Shown piece by piece: positions 38,200-47,744 of a stretch of 64,000 bases of DNA. Both the position numbers and the translations under genes were made by a program. The stretch comes from Paenibacillus sp. J5C2022 (GTDB lineage Bacteria > Bacillota > Bacilli > Paenibacillales > Paenibacillaceae): NCBI RefSeq assembly GCF_025567625.1, contig NZ_JAOQJC010000008.1:62001-126000 (forward strand), written 5' to 3'. The notes beneath the pieces were generated by a model. It did not search any database. It worked only from the letters and a program-made list of their open reading frames with translations, and had not been told where the DNA came from. Numbering within the stretch: the first letter of the stretch is position 1; every line of letters starts with the position of its first letter.

Positions 38200-38958
38200 T
38201 TACAGCAACTTGATTCTATCTTTGAAGCGACTGACGAACCTGTTGTTCAATTCGTCGCCTCCAGCCGCATTTCCGCTCATCCAGATGGGTGGATGGACAC
38301 CCTCCCGAGTCAACAATTGTACGGTTTCGGCTACTAATACATTCAATAAAAACGCATTGGCGAAGGTTGAGATCGCACCGATTCGCTGCTCCATTCCATC
38401 GAGTTTCAATATGGCGTCGCCTACAGGAACCTTGCAGTCCAGCACGACATCGACGAGATTGTGCAGATTTTGTTGGGAGGGATGGCGCGCAACGTGGTTG
38501 GCCGGTGTCTGCTCCGCATGCCTCACCGAAGTCACTCCGATCGTTGTCACCCCTCGCCTCTTGGCTTCAAGCGCCGTATCGATCGTAGCAGCGTTAATCC
38601 CGTATGCGTTAACGATGATAAGCAGATCTCCTTCCCGCAAGCCGTAGTTCTCCATCACGATATTCGCGTATCCGGGTGTACGCTCCATAGCCATGGAGCG
38701 TAACGCGCCGCAGCTGAGCAAGGTGCCCTCATCAAGAATAGCGCTAACATGCATTAACCCGCCCGCCCGAAAGAAAATCTCCTGGGCAGCAAGGTTGGAA
38801 TGTCCTCCAGGTCCGTATACATATACGATCTCGTCTTTCTTGATCTTGTCCGTCAGCATGTGCGCCGCTTGTAGAACCGAGGGATATTCCTCACTGTGAA
38901 TGAGCCGCAGATGATCTGTTACCGCATCCAAATATTGTTCAGAAAGCGTTTTCGTCAT
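38200..38958 (-). CDS. SIS-domain sugar-phosphate-binding protein (UPF0309-like)
   Basis: A 252-residue protein with the SIS fold: VYVYGPGGHSNLAAQEIFFRAGGL near residue 45 and GLREGDLLIIVNAYGINAATIDTALEAKRRGVTTIGVTS near 105-143. SIS proteins bind and isomerise phosphosugars, especially amino sugars. AAAGGGG precedes the ATG. It follows the second ceramidase-like gene by 21 bp on the same strand, so the two form an operon; an amidohydrolase followed by a phosphosugar protein would fit amino-sugar catabolism, which is inference. Confidence 0.88.
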   Translation of the reverse strand: MTKTLSEQYLDAVTDHLRLIHSEEYPSVLQAAHMLTDKIKKDEIVYVYGPGGHSNLAAQEIFFRAGGLMHVSAILDEGTLLSCGALRSMAMERTPGYANIVMENYGLREGDLLIIVNAYGINAATIDTALEAKRRGVTTIGVTSVRHAEQTPANHVARHPSQQNLHNLVDVVLDCKVPVGDAILKLDGMEQRIGAISTFANAFLLNVLVAETVQLLTREGVHPPIWMSGNAAGGDELNNRFVSRFKDRIKLL

Positions 38959-38979
38959 AACCGTCGCCCCTTTACCCTT

Positions 38980-40281
38980 TTATTCATCTTGCCATTGAAG
39001 CAGATTTCGAATTCCATCTTGAATCATTCGTTCGATCTCCTGCGAATATGTCGCAGGCAATCCGAAGTACATATAAGAGTCCATGCTTTCATATCCGCCT
39101 TCTTCAAGCTGCCGTGCTGTCGGTATATAACCGATCATGCCGTTGCTGTAAGCTACGGGAAGCACCTGTCCGGCATACATGCCTTTGACATACAAGCCAT
39201 ATGCAGTGACGACTTCTCCGTTCATCGCCAGGAAGGACAAGCCCTCGGCAATACGAATCACATTCATGGCGAAAGGCACAGATGGCGCCATGCGCGAATC
39301 ATCGTCAATAAGCATACGGCTCCATTCTCCTATCAATCCGTCCTCCTGTAATGAAGCAAGTAGACGAGCTCTGTCAGGAAGTTCGGTAAGAGGAAGGCAT
39401 ATAACACTTGCCCTGCTGGAAACGGCACACAGCTCCAAAGGTTCAAACTTGCCCTGCTCCAGCACCTTCGCGACCTCCTCGCATAGCATACCGCCTATTC
39501 GAATGACATCCTGATTATCTCCTCTGAAGAATTCACCATCCTTCACCAATCCCGGTCTGACGTCACCGCAACACCCCTGCAGGAACATAGCAACGGAGCC
39601 GGGACAGAACTCTTTCTCCAAACGCTCCATAGCGATACCGGGAAATTCTGAAGATATTCTGGATTCGTCAGAGGTCGTCGGATGACAGGCATAGTGAACA
39701 ATTAGCGCTTTCACCCGCTCGTTGCTCGTTAGGAAGCGGATCACATGTACTTCTTGATCCACTGGCTCAGATTCATTGGGTCCCATAATGGTACAACCGT
39801 CCACTTGAATGCGTCGATTCATCGCGATGTGGCATTCTCCTATTCCACGATCAATACGCACTTCCTCCATGCATTGGAACGCTTCTTCGATACTGGCAAA
39901 TAATTGCTGTTCCAAATAGGTTACGTAAGTTATGTCGAATTCACCTAAGCATGAGACGAACCTGCGGCTGGTCTGCGGTCCGGAGTGCGTATGTGTCGCA
40001 TTCAGCAGGACGGCCGATGGGGCAATTCGCCAACGCTCCGCGATGCAGGCGAGCAGATCATGTATCCGATCCGAACACCACCATATGATATCCGCCGATA
40101 CGAGGAGTGCCGTCTCGCTTCGCCCGGAACAATCTTCCGTGCGGAGTACATACACGCGAATATACAACGGCTGCGCAATTCCCGTGGAATGACCGTCGCG
40201 AAACGAAAAACCCGCCAATGGCAATGGAACATCCGGTGTAATCTCTTTCCTGGACGTCCCCATAAGCAGCCTGATAGACAT
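38980..40281 (-). CDS. Neutral/alkaline ceramidase-like hydrolase (second copy)
   Basis: A 433-residue protein of the same family as the gene at 36592 but clearly diverged. It shows GTSRKEITP at the start, the zinc motif NATHTHSGPQTSRR near residue 95, VHYACHPTTSDESR near 190 and MFLQGCCGDVRPG near 222. No signal peptide is seen. AGGGGGGATGGC immediately precedes the ATG at 40281. It heads a two-gene operon with the SIS protein and is divergent from the flavoprotein gene at 40468, with 186 bp between them in which no confident promoter was assigned. Confidence 0.83.
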   Translation of the reverse strand: MSIRLLMGTSRKEITPDVPLPLAGFSFRDGHSTGIAQPLYIRVYVLRTEDCSGRSETALLVSADIIWWCSDRIHDLLACIAERWRIAPSAVLLNATHTHSGPQTSRRFVSCLGEFDITYVTYLEQQLFASIEEAFQCMEEVRIDRGIGECHIAMNRRIQVDGCTIMGPNESEPVDQEVHVIRFLTSNERVKALIVHYACHPTTSDESRISSEFPGIAMERLEKEFCPGSVAMFLQGCCGDVRPGLVKDGEFFRGDNQDVIRIGGMLCEEVAKVLEQGKFEPLELCAVSSRASVICLPLTELPDRARLLASLQEDGLIGEWSRMLIDDDSRMAPSVPFAMNVIRIAEGLSFLAMNGEVVTAYGLYVKGMYAGQVLPVAYSNGMIGYIPTARQLEEGGYESMDSYMYFGLPATYSQEIERMIQDGIRNLLQWQDE

Positions 40282-40467
40282 GCCATCCCCCCTAATTCCG
40301 TAGTCATCCTATTTAACCACTTCGGGATAAACTTGTACATCTATGCAACTTACTTATCTTGCAATATTCCTACTTCTTCACCTCCAACCTTATTGTGTTC
40401 TCATGTTCGCTGAACTTGAGATATGTTAATCTAAAGAATAGAGAAAATCATAAGGAGAGAGACACAG

Positions 40468-41550
40468 ATGGCACTAGAGCAACGCACGATCGATCACATT
40501 CGCAGCTTATCCTTGCAATCGGAGCATGAAGGAAAGCTGTCTTCGGAAGCCCTGCAATGCATCATGGAACGCGGCTGGTTCAAGCTGTTCGTGCCGAAGG
40601 CGTTCGGCGGAGCCATGTCGCCCTTGCCGGATGCGCTTCGTCTCTATCAGTATGCGTCGTGGGTGGACGGCAGCTTCGGATGGCTGACCACGATCGGCGC
40701 AGGGGGCGGATACTTCGCCGCCTTCATGCAGCAAGAGACGGCGGAGCAGGTATTCGCTTCTCAAGAGGCGGTCATCGCGGGCAGCGGCGCTCCGACCGGC
40801 ACGGCCGTTCACACCGAAGGCGGCTATATCGTCAACGGCAAGTGGAGCTTCTGCAGCGGCTCTGAATATGCCACGACGTTTACGGCTAACTGCATCATCG
40901 ACAATGGGGACAACAGCGATTCCGCCAATCCGGACATTCGCGCGTTCGCCTTCTTCCCCCATCAGGTGGAGATTGTCCGGGATTGGAGAGCGTTCGGGCT
41001 GAAGACAACGGGCAGCCATACCATCGTCGTGCGCAATCAATTCGTCCCGGAGACAAGAACGTTCAGCTTCCTGGAGCAGCAGGCCTATCACGACGAGCCC
41101 CTCTTCAGCTACCCGTTCTTGCCATTCGCGCAAGCGACATTCTGCGCCATCGGCATCGGCATCGCCAGCCACCTGCTGGATGAAGCAAGATCACTGGCAC
41201 ATAAGAAGCAAGAAGCATGGCAGGAGTCGAAAGCAGGGAGATACGAGTATGTGATGCGTCTGATCGGACAGGCGGAAGATCGCTTGAATAGCGAGGCGGC
41301 CGCCTTCTATGACACGATCGAACGCTCATGGAGCGATCATGTGCAAGGGCAGCCGTTCACAGATGAAGAGATAGCCGAAGTAGGCCAGTGCTGCAAGCGA
41401 ACCGCCAGAGCGGCGCTGGCATGCGGAGAGAGGCTCATTCCGAAGATGGGAATATCGGCCGTCATGGAGAATGAACCGCTCAATCAGACTTGGCGCGATC
41501 TGCAAGTGGCCTGCCAGCATAGCGTGCTCGTCTCATTCGAAGAGGAGTAA
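40468..41550 (+). CDS. Acyl-CoA dehydrogenase-family flavoprotein
   Basis: A 360-residue protein with the acyl-CoA dehydrogenase fold: N-terminal helical domain (MERGWFKLFVPKAFGGAMSPLPDALRLYQYASWVDGSFGW), middle beta-domain (GSGAPTGTAVHTEGGYIVNGKWSFCSGSEYATTF near residue 110) and C-terminal helical bundle. The pattern resembles flavin-dependent group D monooxygenases (the DszC/HsaA type) as much as true dehydrogenases, and I cannot place the catalytic base. AAGGAG lies 10 nt before the ATG. It is a single gene ended by a hairpin at 41566 and seems unrelated to the sugar operons around it. Confidence 0.85.
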   Translation: MALEQRTIDHIRSLSLQSEHEGKLSSEALQCIMERGWFKLFVPKAFGGAMSPLPDALRLYQYASWVDGSFGWLTTIGAGGGYFAAFMQQETAEQVFASQEAVIAGSGAPTGTAVHTEGGYIVNGKWSFCSGSEYATTFTANCIIDNGDNSDSANPDIRAFAFFPHQVEIVRDWRAFGLKTTGSHTIVVRNQFVPETRTFSFLEQQAYHDEPLFSYPFLPFAQATFCAIGIGIASHLLDEARSLAHKKQEAWQESKAGRYEYVMRLIGQAEDRLNSEAAAFYDTIERSWSDHVQGQPFTDEEIAEVGQCCKRTARAALACGERLIPKMGISAVMENEPLNQTWRDLQVACQHSVLVSFEEE

Positions 41551-41565
41551 TACGATTACATGTGT

Positions 41566-41598
41566 AAGAGCAGGCTATCTCATCGATAACCTGCTCTT
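41566..41598. terminator. Hairpin between convergent genes, probable bidirectional terminator
   Basis: AAGAGCAGG and CCTGCTCTT form a 9-bp stem with an inner TATC/GATA stem at 41566-41598. It separates the flavoprotein gene (+) from the end of the long minus-strand operon. T-runs are short, so its efficiency is uncertain. Confidence 0.6.
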
Positions 41599-41632
41599 GT
41601 ACATGATGTAATGCTATGTGGATTATGTCGCG

Positions 41633-43126
41633 TTAGACGACATATATTGGCGACAGCCATGCGCATTGTCCGTTTACCTGCTGAATCTCAACATGATATA
41701 CGTCGCACTCCTCTTCTTTCTCCATATCTGTAAAGCTGCCCTTGTATGCGTATTGCTCGATCGGAACCGCAGCATGAATAACAACCGCTTCCGAATTAAA
41801 GCTATGCTTATGGCGTGTAAGATTGCCGTCAAGCAGATCAGAAATCGTAGTAGTCATAACAATGCCGTTCGCTTCAAGTTCAAGTTGTGTATTGGGGTCG
41901 CCGTCAATCTCTAGAATTACACCGCCAGTATGCGGATGCAGAGTTGTCGGGTTTTTGACCGTTAGACAGGACCAGCTTACATGCGCATCAGACTGGCTGT
42001 GAACCGCATTGCCAAGCGCATTCAATTCCGGATCATCTCTGAGCTCTGGGGTCGGAGCAAGCACGCTTCTGCCTCTAAAGCAGGTTTCGGCAGAACGAAG
42101 GATTCCGCCCTTTACTTTCACTTCCGCATTCCACAGGTAGCCTTCTTTATTGTCGCCCCAGCCCATTTCAACCTTTACTTTATACGTAGAGCCGCTGACA
42201 GTCGGTTTTTTCTGCAAATCCCAACTGCTTACCGCTCGCCATGGACGCAAGTTTTTGAAGATAACAATTTTCTCAATTCGGTCGCATGCTGTAACATCTA
42301 GTTGAATGTTGCGGATCTCCGCTTTCAACTCGCTGCCCATTGGAGCTCCATTGAGTGTAAACCGGCAATCGATTTTATCTCCGCTTACTGCATAGGTGCG
42401 TCTTGCCAAAATAGCTTCCCAAATACCTTCTCTTGTTTTCTCTGCAGCAATAACCGCCATTCTTCCGTCTCCATACGAGCCGGGATAGCCGGCATGATGA
42501 TCAGTTGATCCGACAAAGCCCATGCGATGCTTGCGCGCCAACGCTGCGTACACCATACTTTTCGAATCGCGCGGCCCCATATCATGATAGTAAGGGAAAG
42601 GACTGTCTGTCGACATGCCGCAGCCATGCTTGGAGACAACCTCTACAATAGGGCTGATCCCGGTATTGAAGGAATCCCAGTTACCGCCGCGATAGCCCGG
42701 CGTATAGCCGACATGATGAGGAACGGCGATTACGCGGCGTGGCTTCAGCTTTTCAATAATGTCCGCTGGCGACTTGCCTTTTTCTATTGGAAAATCATCA
42801 TCGGGCGAAATGAAGTGATGGTCGCCAAATTCGCTGGAATGAGCTTCATAGCCTTGGAAAGTAACGAATTCATGATCTTTATTGTACTGTTTAACCGTCT
42901 CTCTCACCTGATCCCAATGACCTGCCAGCTTGGCAAAGCCTTTTGTATGGAAATCTACCAGAAATTCTAGCGGCGCCTGGCGCTCAGGCATATCATACCA
43001 GGAGGCATGTCCGATAATCGCGCAAAAATCCAATTGCCCCTTTGCCGCTTTCAGCGCATTTTCCAAGCCGCCGAAGCCATAGCTGATTCCACAATGATTG
43101 TGTATATCTCCCCAATAAGTTTGCAT
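41633..43126 (-). CDS. PHP/DUF3604-like metal-dependent protein in the sulfatase operon
   Basis: A 497-residue protein. The N-terminal half carries metal-binding clusters of a PHP-type hydrolase: GDIHNHCGISYG (His9, His11), AIIGHASW, FQGYEAHSSEFGDHHF, AVPHHVGY and GSTDHHAGYPG. The C-terminal part looks like a beta-rich domain (LDVTACDRIEKIVIFKNL..). This matches DUF3604-type proteins, whose reaction is not settled. No signal peptide is seen. GGAGGAG precedes the ATG. It is the last gene of the 11-gene operon, 63 bp after a sulfatase. Confidence 0.78.
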   Translation of the reverse strand: MQTYWGDIHNHCGISYGFGGLENALKAAKGQLDFCAIIGHASWYDMPERQAPLEFLVDFHTKGFAKLAGHWDQVRETVKQYNKDHEFVTFQGYEAHSSEFGDHHFISPDDDFPIEKGKSPADIIEKLKPRRVIAVPHHVGYTPGYRGGNWDSFNTGISPIVEVVSKHGCGMSTDSPFPYYHDMGPRDSKSMVYAALARKHRMGFVGSTDHHAGYPGSYGDGRMAVIAAEKTREGIWEAILARRTYAVSGDKIDCRFTLNGAPMGSELKAEIRNIQLDVTACDRIEKIVIFKNLRPWRAVSSWDLQKKPTVSGSTYKVKVEMGWGDNKEGYLWNAEVKVKGGILRSAETCFRGRSVLAPTPELRDDPELNALGNAVHSQSDAHVSWSCLTVKNPTTLHPHTGGVILEIDGDPNTQLELEANGIVMTTTISDLLDGNLTRHKHSFNSEAVVIHAAVPIEQYAYKGSFTDMEKEEECDVYHVEIQQVNGQCAWLSPIYVV

Positions 43127-43189
43127 ATTCTATCTCCTCCGTCTTTTTTACTATAAAGCCATTCATCCCTAGCACTCATTCAAATAGGG

Positions 43190-44638
43190 CTATACCGTGC
43201 CGCAGCGCTCCTGCACAGCTGCCGCTTCTTCCTTGCATCCGGCGCGTTCCAGACGGCCTGCCCAATCCGTTGGCTTCAAATAACGGAAAGGCCCCCCGTC
43301 ATCAATAATTTCCATCATCGGGTCTTGCTCCAACAAGTTATGCTTCATTTGTTCCGCAACCCATCCTTCAAGCTCAGCTCCAAGCTTCTCGATCACCTCC
43401 GGTCGCTCCCCCGCTACATTGACACGCTGATAGGGGTCATTATCCAGGTCATATAATAGATGCGGCTCCAATTGGTAGAACCCTGCATGGTAAGTGCGGA
43501 TATAATGCCACTTATTCGTTCTAACAGCTCGTTGACATGCGTATAACCCATGCTCCAGCACAAGGAATGAACGTTCCTCAACCTGCTCGCCAGATAGAGC
43601 CGGGAGCAATGAGCGCCCATCCCATCCGCTTGGCTTCGGCAGACCAGCAAGATCGGCGATAGTCGCTACAACGTCAACATTATAATGAAGTTGATCATTA
43701 ACATGGCCTTTCTTGCTAAGTCCAGGGAATTTCATAATAAGCGGAATATGATGTACAGCCTCCGTCGCCATGCCGTGCTCCAAATAAACGCCCTGTTCGC
43801 CAAACGATTCCGCATGATCGGCGCTAATTATAAAACAAACCTCGTCAAGCACCCCCTGCTCGCGGAATGCTTCCATCAAATTGCCGATGTGCTTGTCCAA
43901 ATAAGAAATACCGCCATCGTAGCCATTAATCAACTTTTCATAATCGCTGCGGTCTGCAATTTCCAATGGCATCGTATCCTGCGGTATTTTGCTGAAGTCG
44001 TCGCTCCAATGCAGGAAGGCTGCCGAGCGCGGGTGCGTATTCTGGCGGTGACGCGCAATATCTTCAGCCGCCGGATATTCCGGCGCCGGCTCACCCGCAA
44101 ATTGCTCGGCATAGGAAGCTGGATAGGTGTATCTCGAGTGCGCATCCCAGTACTGAATGTGCAGGAAATAATTATCCTCTGCGCCATGCGCTTTAATCCA
44201 AGGCAATACCGCTGCATTCACTTCATGAGCGTCCTCATTGCCTCCCTTCAGCGTATGCGTATGGATTTCATTCCAGCCGGCAAAGTACCACCAGGCATGA
44301 TGACGATCTCCAAAGGAGGAAAAAGTAATCGTGCGGTAATCCGCTTCCCTCAGTAAACGCGGCAAAAATGGATATTCCTTGCTGTGACCGTCTCCTTCGG
44401 GGTACTCATAATGACAGCCCGCGCCCCAATGAGTCAATACGCCGTGGTTGATGCCAAAGCGTCCCGACATAAAGCTGGCTCGTGATGGCGCACAAGGGGA
44501 AGCGGCTGTATAAACTTGATTAAAGCGCACGCCCTCAGCTGCAATCTTATCCAAATTCGGTGTTGTATTTCTGTTATATCCGTAACAGCCCATATGATCT
44601 GGACGCAATGAATCTATATCCAAATAAATAATTCTCAC
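43190..44638 (-). CDS. Sulfatase with Cys-type active site (first copy)
   Basis: A 482-residue alkaline-phosphatase-superfamily sulfatase. The formylglycine motif is SPCAPSRASFMSGRF with Cys49, matching C-x-P-S-R. Metal ligands are seen in YLDIDSLRPDH (Asp7, Asp9) and in IISADHAESFGEQG near residue 270. There is no signal peptide. The start is a GTG with GGAGG and a 7-nt spacer. It should remove sulfate esters from imported sugars in the cytoplasm after the Cys is converted to formylglycine; the maturation enzyme is not encoded in this window. It lies between the GH88 and PHP-like genes. Confidence 0.94.
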   Translation of the reverse strand: MRIIYLDIDSLRPDHMGCYGYNRNTTPNLDKIAAEGVRFNQVYTAASPCAPSRASFMSGRFGINHGVLTHWGAGCHYEYPEGDGHSKEYPFLPRLLREADYRTITFSSFGDRHHAWWYFAGWNEIHTHTLKGGNEDAHEVNAAVLPWIKAHGAEDNYFLHIQYWDAHSRYTYPASYAEQFAGEPAPEYPAAEDIARHRQNTHPRSAAFLHWSDDFSKIPQDTMPLEIADRSDYEKLINGYDGGISYLDKHIGNLMEAFREQGVLDEVCFIISADHAESFGEQGVYLEHGMATEAVHHIPLIMKFPGLSKKGHVNDQLHYNVDVVATIADLAGLPKPSGWDGRSLLPALSGEQVEERSFLVLEHGLYACQRAVRTNKWHYIRTYHAGFYQLEPHLLYDLDNDPYQRVNVAGERPEVIEKLGAELEGWVAEQMKHNLLEQDPMMEIIDDGGPFRYLKPTDWAGRLERAGCKEEAAAVQERCGTV

Positions 44639-44685
44639 CCAGATTCCTCCACTTCATTCTTTTTGCAACTATCCTTGTTCTATTT

Positions 44686-45822
44686 CTACCAGAACATTTG
44701 ACGGCTGCTGCTATTGCCTAACAGTCTAGTTAATGCTTCTGCATAGAAGTAATCACCATAAATAAGCGGTACATCGATATTTTTGCCAGTTGGGAATGAC
44801 CCCGTGGCATGCAATACGATAGCCTCATTCTCGCTGTCATAGCAGGCGCACTGACGATCAATCGCCTTGAGCAGACGAAGCGCGCAGCGCTTGTACATGC
44901 TGCCTTGATCTACTGGCAGCAGCTCGCTCAGCAGCAGCATGCCGCTTGCTGCAATTGCCGCTGCGGAGGCATCGCCCGGCGCATCCTCATAAGCAGGCAG
45001 CCTGAAATCCCAATATGGAATATGATCTTCCGGCAAATTAGCCGTAAAATAATGAGCCGTCTTCTGGCTTGCGTGCAAATATCTTTCTTCCTTCGTATAG
45101 GAATAGCATATTGCCATACCGTATATCGCCCAGGCTACTCCCCTTGCCCACGCAGAATCAGGTGAGTTGCCTTGGCCGCCCAGCGCCGACTCACGTTCCC
45201 CTGTCTCTGCATTAAAGCAGACAATATGATGCACGGAGCCGTCAGCCCGAATAAATTCCTTGAGCACTGTATCTGCGTGCCGCATTGCAATATGACGATA
45301 TCTGGCATCGCCAGTTTCCTCTGAAGCCCAATAGAGCAAGCTTATATTCATCATGCAATCGATAATTGCCCAGCCTTCATTATGCTTCTCATTGCGCCAT
45401 ACATATCTGTTCCAAGCGCGTATGAAGCCGCCTTGGGGATTAAATCGACCAGCGAGTATGGAAGCCGCCATCAAAGCACGCTGCTTCGATTGTTCATTTT
45501 TTGTTATTTTATAGCTGGCTACCGAGCTGAGACACCACATAAACCCGACATCATGATGCAAGTTTGTAAATTCATCAAGCGCCTCATCTTGTATGACTTC
45601 ACACGCCTCAGCAAGCTGTCTTAAGCTCTCGTCCCGCTCTTCCCTATAAGCAAGCCAGAGCAGCCCCGGCCAGAACCCGGATGTCCAGGCACTTGCTGCT
45701 GTCCGATCATACTTGCCATTCTTGCTGGCGTGAGGAAATCCTGCCCCGATCACTTCGCTCATCCATTTAATCTTACTGCAGGTGCGCTGCCACGCTCCCT
45801 CTGCCCACTGCTGCTTCTCCAT
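44686..45822 (-). CDS. GH88 unsaturated glucuronyl hydrolase
   Basis: A 378-residue (alpha/alpha)6-barrel enzyme. Catalytic candidates are Asp91 in LHHDVGFMW and Asp155 in EGWAIIDCMMN, which match the two essential aspartates of Bacillus UGL (88 and 149). Family motifs WTSGFWPGLLWLA and PDSAWARGVAWAIYG are present. There is no signal peptide. It should hydrate and release the 4,5-unsaturated uronic acid left at the non-reducing end by a polysaccharide lyase. Its neighbours are sulfatases and a heparinase-like lyase, pointing to sulfated uronate oligosaccharides such as glycosaminoglycan or ulvan fragments. Confidence 0.94.
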   Translation of the reverse strand: MEKQQWAEGAWQRTCSKIKWMSEVIGAGFPHASKNGKYDRTAASAWTSGFWPGLLWLAYREERDESLRQLAEACEVIQDEALDEFTNLHHDVGFMWCLSSVASYKITKNEQSKQRALMAASILAGRFNPQGGFIRAWNRYVWRNEKHNEGWAIIDCMMNISLLYWASEETGDARYRHIAMRHADTVLKEFIRADGSVHHIVCFNAETGERESALGGQGNSPDSAWARGVAWAIYGMAICYSYTKEERYLHASQKTAHYFTANLPEDHIPYWDFRLPAYEDAPGDASAAAIAASGMLLLSELLPVDQGSMYKRCALRLLKAIDRQCACYDSENEAIVLHATGSFPTGKNIDVPLIYGDYFYAEALTRLLGNSSSRQMFW

Positions 45823-45850
45823 CGTCAGATCGCGCTCCTTCCAATTGAAT

Positions 45851-47725
45851 CTATGATTTAATAAGCATTCGAACTTGAAACGAATAGACGCCCGGGGTTA
45901 CCCTGTCGATATTCCAGCGCAGCGGTGCCGTAATAGCGGAAGGAAAAATGGACACCGCACGGGCAGTCAGGCTATGCTCATCCAGCGCGAATGACTCCCC
46001 CTCATAGGTGAGTTCCAATTGCTTCTCCTCCAATAAATCAGCGATCAGTTTTCTTTGGCCGCGGATGGCTTTACAGACAGGCTCGCCGGCAGTCAGTATC
46101 GGCTCAATAATCGATAGACTATCGCAGGCAAGCTTTATATCGAGCTCGTAGTGCTTAATCACGACATCGTCTTCCAAGCTGTAACGGATGCTATAGAATG
46201 CGGCGCAATCATAACAACTCCGATCATCAACTGCTTTTAGCCTGCCGTTCACCACTGCTTCAGCTCTATTCCTATTGGCGTCCACAGCTCCATGAGCATC
46301 ATGCTCATACAGATTGCTGTAGACTCTGCCCTCATGCACAAGCTCAATTCTTGACGTTATCGGCTGGTCCATATGCGGCAATGCCTGCGGCATATTGTAC
46401 GCTTCATATTGGCGATAGGACGTCATCGCGCCAAGCTGGATAGGACCTGCCTCTTCATGCCATAAATAACTGATCGCTCCGCCTGTCGGCGCATTGCGTA
46501 CAGAAGTGCAGCTGACGGTTGCCATCCACTTCTGCTGACGCAGCTGAATAACCGCAAGCTCCTTGAAGCTCCGGGCACCGAAGCTCTCTTCTGTTGGCAG
46601 CCGCTCTGTTTTTGTAGGCATATATAGCCCTGTCGCGTAAGCTGCGGCTACAGACAATGCATCCGACCGGTTAATCGTAGAATGAATGCAGCCATGCTCG
46701 AACAATCGCTCGTGCATCGGCCCGTATCCGAATAGTCCATCACAGTATCTCAAGCTTCGTTTCAAATAGCTTGTATTCAGCTCAGCAGCTCTTAAGAACG
46801 CCGGATGTTCATTAACCAGTAGCATGAAAGCCATCTGCGAGCCATGAGCGGTTTTGCTGCCGAACAGCGTCCATTTATAATTGCGGCTGCCGAAGGAATT
46901 GTCGATTGAGCCGTCAGGATACATCATGTTCATATGTGCAGTAAGAGCGAGTACGGCTGCCGCTAATACTTTGCTGTCATTGGTAAGACGAGCATACTCC
47001 GACATTGCTCCGATCGACATATCGAGGTTGTATCCGATATCAATCGTGCTGGTCAGTTGCGTAAAGGGCCTCATTCTCGTCTTTTCGCCATACAGCCATC
47101 CGTCGTAGCTAAGCCGAGTATCAATGAAATGGTGTATAAGCCGTTTGGCCTGCTTGCTATAATGCGGCTTTTCCACGATGCGATCAGCCAATTGCAGCGC
47201 TAGCGCGGATGACAAATAATAATTAATATTCGTATCGCCGCCATCACCAAACGTATTCGATACCCATTGCGCCGAGCTTGCAATAAGCGGCAGCAGCTCC
47301 GCACGGTCTGCCCTCAGGCTGTCTTTCATTTCGTCCGAATAATCAGAATTGACTGTCGATGATTGTGTCAACTGATCGTAGGCATGGCATAGCGCGAGCA
47401 ATTGAAACACCGTCGTTCCCTTCCAATTAGACTCCGGCTCATTGCGCCAGCCGCCATCTTCTTCCTGCGTTCTGCTTATATAGAGCAATAACCTTTTGGC
47501 CGCTTCCCGATATTTCGCTTTTCCACTAACCAGATACATATAATAGAACGGGAATACAGCATCGCCGCTGCGTCCATGAACGGTACCGCAGGCCTTGCAC
47601 CAAATACCGCCTTCATCTGGATGCCCCTTAGCCGTCACTAGAGCTTCAATCATCCTGTCGCAGCAAAATTGAATAAGCTCGTGCATGTCTTGGCGCAGCA
47701 TAGCACCTCTTTGATTTGATTGCAT
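45851..47725 (-). CDS. Helical-toroid protein of unknown activity in the sulfatase operon
   Basis: A 624-residue protein when started at the ATG at 47725, which has AAGGGGAAAG just ahead; the longer in-frame reading to 47812 would run back into the preceding sulfatase gene. The N-terminal half has repeated amphipathic helices with EEDGGWRNEPESNWKGTTVFQLLALCHA and DGSIDNSFGSRNYKWTLFGSKTAHGS, as in (alpha/alpha) toroid lyases and hydrolases. The second half is beta-rich. A conserved-looking WCKACGTVHGRSGDAVFPF near residue 40 contains a CxxC pair. I cannot assign a family. Its place between sulfatase and GH88 genes suggests a lyase or glycosidase acting on the same oligosaccharide. Confidence 0.75.
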   Translation of the reverse strand: MQSNQRGAMLRQDMHELIQFCCDRMIEALVTAKGHPDEGGIWCKACGTVHGRSGDAVFPFYYMYLVSGKAKYREAAKRLLLYISRTQEEDGGWRNEPESNWKGTTVFQLLALCHAYDQLTQSSTVNSDYSDEMKDSLRADRAELLPLIASSAQWVSNTFGDGGDTNINYYLSSALALQLADRIVEKPHYSKQAKRLIHHFIDTRLSYDGWLYGEKTRMRPFTQLTSTIDIGYNLDMSIGAMSEYARLTNDSKVLAAAVLALTAHMNMMYPDGSIDNSFGSRNYKWTLFGSKTAHGSQMAFMLLVNEHPAFLRAAELNTSYLKRSLRYCDGLFGYGPMHERLFEHGCIHSTINRSDALSVAAAYATGLYMPTKTERLPTEESFGARSFKELAVIQLRQQKWMATVSCTSVRNAPTGGAISYLWHEEAGPIQLGAMTSYRQYEAYNMPQALPHMDQPITSRIELVHEGRVYSNLYEHDAHGAVDANRNRAEAVVNGRLKAVDDRSCYDCAAFYSIRYSLEDDVVIKHYELDIKLACDSLSIIEPILTAGEPVCKAIRGQRKLIADLLEEKQLELTYEGESFALDEHSLTARAVSIFPSAITAPLRWNIDRVTPGVYSFQVRMLIKS

Positions 47726-47744
47726 CGCTTTCCCCTTCCTTCTT

